Below, piece after piece: positions 19,601 to 22,445 of a stretch of 22,445 bases of DNA; the first letter of the stretch is position 1; each line of letters opens with the position of its first letter. Source of the stretch: Saccoglossus kowalevskii (lineage: Eukaryota; Hemichordata; Enteropneusta; Harrimaniidae); assembly GCF_000003605.2 (NCBI RefSeq), contig NW_003123420.1, forward strand, positions 114,515-136,959, read 5' to 3'. Made by a program: the position numbers and the translations under genes. The notes below the pieces were generated by a model. The model did no database searches. It saw nothing but the letters and a program-made list of their open reading frames with translations, and was not told where the DNA came from.

Positions 19601-19895
19601 GCCAGTGAAAATAAATGGTTTTACAGTACATCAGATGACACCTTAAAAGATTTAGGTCCATCTTCACCATAGTGATGAGATAATCTACTTACACTTGAGT
19701 TGCCAGCTTGGTAAATTCTTCGACAACCGAATAGATCGATAGAGTTGGCTCAATATTTGGTCTGAACATTGCACTGTTGAACACGTAGACTACACAAAAC
19801 AATACTGGAGGACAAACCACCATAAATGTTATGAATATTTTCTTTACGTTGCAGTTTACCATGGTTCTTAATATGTAGTATTTCATCGTTGGCAT
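10357..19895 (-). CDS. Gene B: ST3Gal-like sialyltransferase (GT29), 8 coding exons
   Basis: Predicted Golgi type II membrane sialyltransferase, paralog of gene A in opposite orientation. Exons in transcript order: 19895-19693, 19217-19131, 17422-17319, 16801-16741, 15039-14932, 11930-11753, 11188-11057, 10644-10357. They sum to 1161 nt (386 residues plus stop), all GT-AG, phases 2,2,1,2,2,0,0. The anchor is near residues 19-39. The stem has sequons at N69, N78 and N146. Motif L is CILVASSG (C162) to YPESA, motif S is PSTGAMAVVMALHYCD (C308), motif 3 is HYYE (325-328), motif VS is H339 with E344. KFWK and IQILNPY resemble the ST3Gal3/4/5/6 group. Its oddity is Ser167 where motif L normally has Asn, while all other motifs look intact. 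It could be an active variant, an altered-specificity enzyme or a weakened copy. Confidence 0.9.
11057..11188 (-). CDS. Gene B exon 7: region between motifs L and S
   Basis: Acceptor CTTTGCAG, donor AAG|GTACGT; phases 0 and 0, 132 nt. Encodes DDPIKKGLKFWKKSA, IQILNPYLGHEVAN and MKTK. Confidence 0.9.
11302..11438. mobile_element. TTAA-ended palindromic MITE, copy 1 (gene B intron 6)
   Basis: Left end TTAAAGTGGGAGAGTCGTCA; right end on the other strand TTAAAGCGGGAGGATTGTCA, both followed by CCTGCGCA. The terminal inverted repeats are about 28-30 bp, bounded by TTAA on both sides. The core includes CATAGCGTGTTATTGTTTA. TTAA target sites are typical of piggyBac-related elements, but family assignment is inference. 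No coding capacity. Confidence 0.75.
11753..11930 (-). CDS. Gene B exon 6: second half of motif L
   Basis: Acceptor CTGTGCCAG, donor GGC|GTATGT; 178 nt as in gene A. Encodes MNNAPVKKYEKDVGSKTTFR, YPESA and DDYLWLEAVIKG, closer to family consensus than gene A in this part. Confidence 0.9.
13186..13590. repeat. Three-copy tandem repeat, unit about 130 bp
   Basis: Each unit contains GCATATTGCCAATTATGTGC followed by ATATTAATTTACATGCATAA. The nearly identical block starts near 13226, 13352 and 13489, giving spacings of about 126 and 137 bp with indels in the AT-rich linker. The block is itself partly palindromic (AATTATGTGCAT against ACATGCATAATT). Lies in intron 5 of gene B. Confidence 0.85.
13900..14570. 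repeat. Degenerate array, unit about 145-150 bp
   Basis: A recurring motif of the form (T)GGCCATTA..CCATCTTGAATTGGAT appears near 13948, 14090, 14240, 14383 and 14540, with spacings of about 142-157 bp. Each is preceded by poorly conserved TTTTAGC-type sequence. Units are far more diverged than the 13186-13590 repeat. Confidence 0.5.
14932..15039 (-). CDS. Gene B exon 5: first half of motif L
   Basis: Acceptor CTCTCACAG, donor ACG|GTGAGT; 108 nt as in gene A. Encodes LTDHGDCKRC, ILVASSGV and LIDKYDVVIR. The AGT codon (Ser167) stands where gene A has AAT (Asn197). Confidence 0.9.
15040..16740 (-). other. Gene B intron 4 (1.7 kb)
   Basis: AT-rich intron with no recognised exon, RNA gene or strong repeat. 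A CAAGATGGTGGCCCCC stretch near 16331 resembles the GGCCATCTTGAA motif of the intron 5 array in inverse orientation. Confidence 0.6.
16741..16801 (-). CDS. Gene B exon 4: 61-nt linker exon
   Basis: Acceptor CTTTTGTACAG, donor ATTGG|GTACAG. Encodes DVVERVLKLLPEANKTTPI with sequon N146. Length and phases equal gene A exon 4. A TTAA-ended MITE begins only 24 bp upstream of the acceptor. Confidence 0.8.
16825..16990. mobile_element. TTAA-ended palindromic MITE, copy 2 (gene B intron 3)
   Basis: Same family and orientation as 11302-11438. The right end on the other strand reads TTAAAGCGGGAGGGTCGTCA, and the core CATAGCGTGTTATTGTTTA is shared. It has about 30 bp of extra internal sequence. The left edge lies in a TTAATTAATTAA tract 24 bp from the exon 4 acceptor of gene B, so it has displaced the original upstream intron sequence. 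Confidence 0.75.
17164..17191. repeat. (AAAT)n microsatellite
   Basis: About seven tandem AAAT units in intron 3 of gene B, between the TTAA MITE and exon 3. Confidence 0.9.
17319..17422 (-). CDS. Gene B exon 3: stem to catalytic domain
   Basis: Acceptor TTGTTTCTAG, donor CATG|GTATGG; phases 2 to 1, 104 nt as in gene A. Encodes FDPNIPLFLTSNF and EPFGFKNH. Confidence 0.85.
17690..18830. repeat. Degenerate tandem array in gene B intron 2, unit about 150 bp
   Basis: Recurring blocks include ACAAAAATATTCACTAAAAT (near 17799, 17964, 18117), TATCAAAGCAATCGGACTTG-like blocks (near 17909, 18050, 18197, 18410, 18560) and AAATCTGAGAGAGGTC-like blocks (near 18011, 18155, 18370). Order is retained but units decay toward the right. 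A related pair, AAGCAGATTGTTGGCTGATA at 17699 and AAGCAGCCTGTCGGCTGAGA at about 17814, sits at the left end. The array makes up most of this 1.7-kb intron. Confidence 0.65.
18284..18314. repeat. Strong hairpin with AGCTCCGCT arms
   Basis: AGCTCCGCT, an inner CGAC-AAA-GTCG stem, then AGCGGAGCT form a near-perfect stem-loop of 31 nt. It is GC-rich in an AT-rich intron and sits inside the degenerate array, next to a GACGACAACAGACGACGG run. Probably the terminal hairpin of a dispersed element rather than an RNA gene. Confidence 0.7.
19131..19217 (-). CDS. Gene B exon 2: stem
   Basis: Acceptor TTTCTAG after a T-run, donor TTC|GTGAGT; phases 2 and 2. Encodes NVTDLELELNFTSC with two sequons and Cys82, then a lysine-rich helix. 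It aligns with gene A exon 2 but is acidic-hydrophobic where gene A is basic, so the stem has diverged. Confidence 0.8.
19251..19351. mobile_element. TACTGTA-ended palindromic element (gene B intron 1)
   Basis: The left end reads TACTGTAGAATACTTTATTT and the right end on the other strand TACTGTAAAATACTTTACTT, an inverted repeat of about 20 bp spanning 101 bp. It begins 33 bp upstream of the exon 2 acceptor. No coding capacity. Confidence 0.7.
19476..19628. mobile_element. TACTGTA-ended palindromic element, second copy (gene B intron 1)
   Basis: The left end reads TACTGTAAACATATTAATTT then TTCACTGG; the right end on the other strand reads TACTGTAAAACCATTTATTT then TCACTGG. It is 153 bp. Together with 19251-19351 it fills over half of this 475-nt intron. 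Confidence 0.7.
19693..19895 (-). CDS. Gene B exon 1: tail, membrane anchor, stem
   Basis: Starts at ATG 19895; a GTG lies two codons upstream but ATG is preferred, and Met4 and Met12 are alternatives. The anchor IFITFMVVCPPVLFCVVYVF follows two lysines. Ends at CAAGT|GTAAGT in phase 2. Confidence 0.8.
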
Positions 19896-22445
19896 GTCCA
19901 CTGATTTAACTCTATGTCTCAGCCTTGTCTACACTAGCTAAGGTAGGAACACAATAACCATTGGCACAGTAGAGGTGAATAAGATCCAATTTCATGAACG
20001 TCATATAGCTACAATGACAAAAAAATAATTAAAACTACAGAGCGGCTTTGTCAGGTCAAAGTTTGAAGACTGACAGTAGAATATGCATTAATACACGTAT
20101 GTACAGTGATGTGAATTGTAAATCATAAAGTCCTGTGTTAATAACATGACATAATAGTTTTCTGTTCCCAAAGTTGGAAGGTCTTACCCGGGAGATAATA
20201 TATATGGATTTTCATTTAATCAGACCTGCCATTCTGTAGAAAAAAAATTTTCAAGCATTTTGGCTGTTTGTCACTGACAAAACAATGATGGTCAAAGTCT
20301 GACTGTTATTACTTATGTTATTATATTGTACATAAATGGTAGAATATGCCATAAAAAATCAGATTGCCAAGCACATCAGAAAGTGGTCAAATAGCCACTT
20401 CCTGTTTACTATTATTTTTAATTCAAGATGGCCACCATACCAATGCACCAATCAAAATTGTTAGATTCACTAGCTCACACATTCCACAATGTGCTTGACA
20501 AATTGTAAGTCTATGGACAATGGTGTTCAAGTTCCAGGGCGACAAAGAAATGGCAGAAGAAGAAAAAGAATTACTTGGGCGAAAACAATAAGTTCTAATT
20601 GGACTTAAACCCTAATTAATATATTTGACCAAAAATTCAAAGTATTATTTTTAATTTAAAAAAAAATTGTGGCCCCCTAATTTCTTTAGTTTTTACAGTT
20701 ATTTTATTTATAAAATGTGAATTTTGTACCAAATTGCAAATATTCCATAACTGGAATGTTTTTCGAACTCTCAGTATCAATGTGTAATTCACTGCTGCAC
20801 CAGTGGATTAGCACAGCATGTGTGTGTGTCAGTGGGTTGTCAAATTGGCTAACAGGGCACACTGCTCATATCCACATCCATAGAATCTTACTGTGTAATA
20901 AAAGTGTGCAGTGGTGAGAAATATGTGAAATTTTGCTAAAATTAGGGCTGCACAAAAAAATTTTTTTAGTAATACATGTTACATGTATATAGTAAAAATA
21001 AGATGATAAGATGAAATACAGTTTTACATAAATAAAAGTGTCCATAGTCAAAATAAGTCATATTTATGTACACGCATTCAATACATGCAACTGTTTACAT
21101 ATGCTTCAATCAGAGATCACTTCAACAGAGCTAAATAACAATAAACGTTCCGTAAATACATCAGATTTTTGTTCCTCACTACCTGCATTTGTTTGAAGAG
21201 TAGATATAATTGTACTATTGCTGCATGCTTCAATTTTGAATAAACATATACCAAACGTGACAACAGTGCATTGAGTGTGGCAACTCAAGACAAACAAAAT
21301 TATATTTGTCAATGTGTTTGTTGGAAGGAAGTATTTTTATATAATAAACGTTTAGTAGTATTCACTAATTTTTAATCCCGCATTGCATCTTTTCAAATGT
21401 TTATGATAATGTGAAACAGAAATTTAGTTTTTGTTGGCCATTTATAAGCATATAATCCAAATACTGTAAAATCATTTATTTTCACCATGTTTAACAGCAC
21501 CATTTTAAAATTTGATCAATATTAACTCATTTAACTGTAAAATTAATGCGTTTATGGATATGAAACAAATAATTCAAATTTTTTTTTGGAAAATAAATTA
21601 CACAACTTCAGTAAGTATTTAAATGAAAATTTAAAATTCAATTTTATGGTGTAATATATTGACAAGTTTGTGGCTTAACATAAAAAGAACCAGTCCGTAC
21701 AATTCAAAATGGTGGAACACTCTTACTGTTTATTAGCATTGAACTCTGGGTAATTAGAGCAATGACGTAATCATCCTCAAATAGAACCTTCAAAACATTA
21801 CATATGGCAGTATTATCTGTTAAATTTATTTTAAGCTTTGGACATATGTAGTAAAATGAGCCATGAATTTGAATCAGCAGTTTCACTGGTAATTCTATGG
21901 ACTTGTTGAAGCCCCAAGTTGCTGAAAATCTGATCGCAGCCGAATCTACATAAATGCTCTACAATTTTCGGCCGTTTGCTATCAATTTCCGACCCAGATA
22001 TCTTGCGTGCTGTATTTGGTATATAGCACATACTACTTTCACGTGGTAAATGATACAAACAAAATATTAGATAATATAGCTTTAAAATACATGTAGTTTT
22101 CTCACCAGTAAAACAAATAACCAGAATTCTATTAATTCATAATACATAGATCTTTATGATGATTTTTAAGCAATTAATTTACTATTGGTTTTTATGGTAA
22201 CAAGTTCGCACCATATCTCATATTTGTTTACATATGGTGAAAAATATATGTATATAAAATGATAAATAATATTTTTTTTTTATGAAATATTTCATAGGAT
22301 TCCTGGGAAAATCTGGCATCAGCCAATGTAATTGGTGACATTACATAACATGTTAATTTATAGAATTTAAACAGAAAAAATGTATTTGTTTTGCGTGTGC
22401 GTCAGTTCAAATAAACAAGCTCAGATGTTTTGTTTTTTACTTGAA
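19896..22445. other. Region upstream of gene B, no supported gene
   Basis: Would contain the gene B promoter and any 5' non-coding exon, but no clear TATA box in the right orientation was found. It holds the truncated TACTGTA element and two CAAGATGGCC/CAAAATGGTGG words (20425, 21705). A slightly more GC-rich stretch at 21831-22058 is open on the - strand, but it matches nothing I recognise. The remainder is AT-rich. Confidence 0.5.
21462..21545. repeat. TACTGTA-type element, one end only
   Basis: Starts TACTGTAAAATCATTTATTT then TCACCATG, close to the left end of the 19476-19628 element. No convincing inverted partner follows, so this looks like a truncated copy. A similar TTTTACAGTACTT end occurs near 17660 in intron 2 of gene B. 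Confidence 0.45.

Overview
The window is an AT-rich stretch of an animal genome, not bacterial or viral. It has spliced genes with canonical GT-AG introns, long intergenic DNA, palindromic MITE-like elements and microsatellites. The repeat style (elements ending in TACTGTA, GGCGGAT poly-G elements, AGCTCCGCT hairpins) and the presence of animal-type sialyltransferases suggest a marine invertebrate, perhaps an invertebrate deuterostome. I cannot name the species.

The core of the window is a tail-to-tail pair of sialyltransferase genes (glycosyltransferase family GT29, ST3Gal-like), assembled here by joining exons by eye. Gene A is on the + strand (3908-8655, 8 coding exons, about 433 residues). 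Gene B is on the - strand (19895-10357, 8 coding exons, about 386 residues). Both encode type II Golgi membrane proteins: a short cytosolic tail, one membrane anchor, a stem, then the catalytic domain with motifs L, S, 3 and VS. All seven introns fall at equivalent places with identical phases (2,2,1,2,2,0,0), and four internal coding exons are equal in length (104, 61, 108 and 178 nt). They are therefore an inverted duplicate pair. Each copy has a departure from family consensus: gene A has HYFS at motif 3 and a long C-terminal tail, and gene B has serine for the conserved asparagine of motif L.

Layout: 1-256 holds an open - strand reading frame running off the left edge (acidic N-terminus plus a PYRFEP motif; possible first exon). 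257-3600 is intergenic, with an inverted-repeat element, a poly-G terminal-repeat element and a direct repeat. 3600-8655 is gene A. 8656-10356 is the convergent intergenic spacer. 10357-19895 is gene B, whose introns are packed with repeats: a 3-copy tandem repeat, two degenerate arrays with roughly 150-bp units, two copies of a TTAA-ended MITE and several TACTGTA palindromic elements. 19896-22445 is upstream, mostly featureless AT-rich DNA. Apart from the sialyltransferase pair I see no multi-gene system here.
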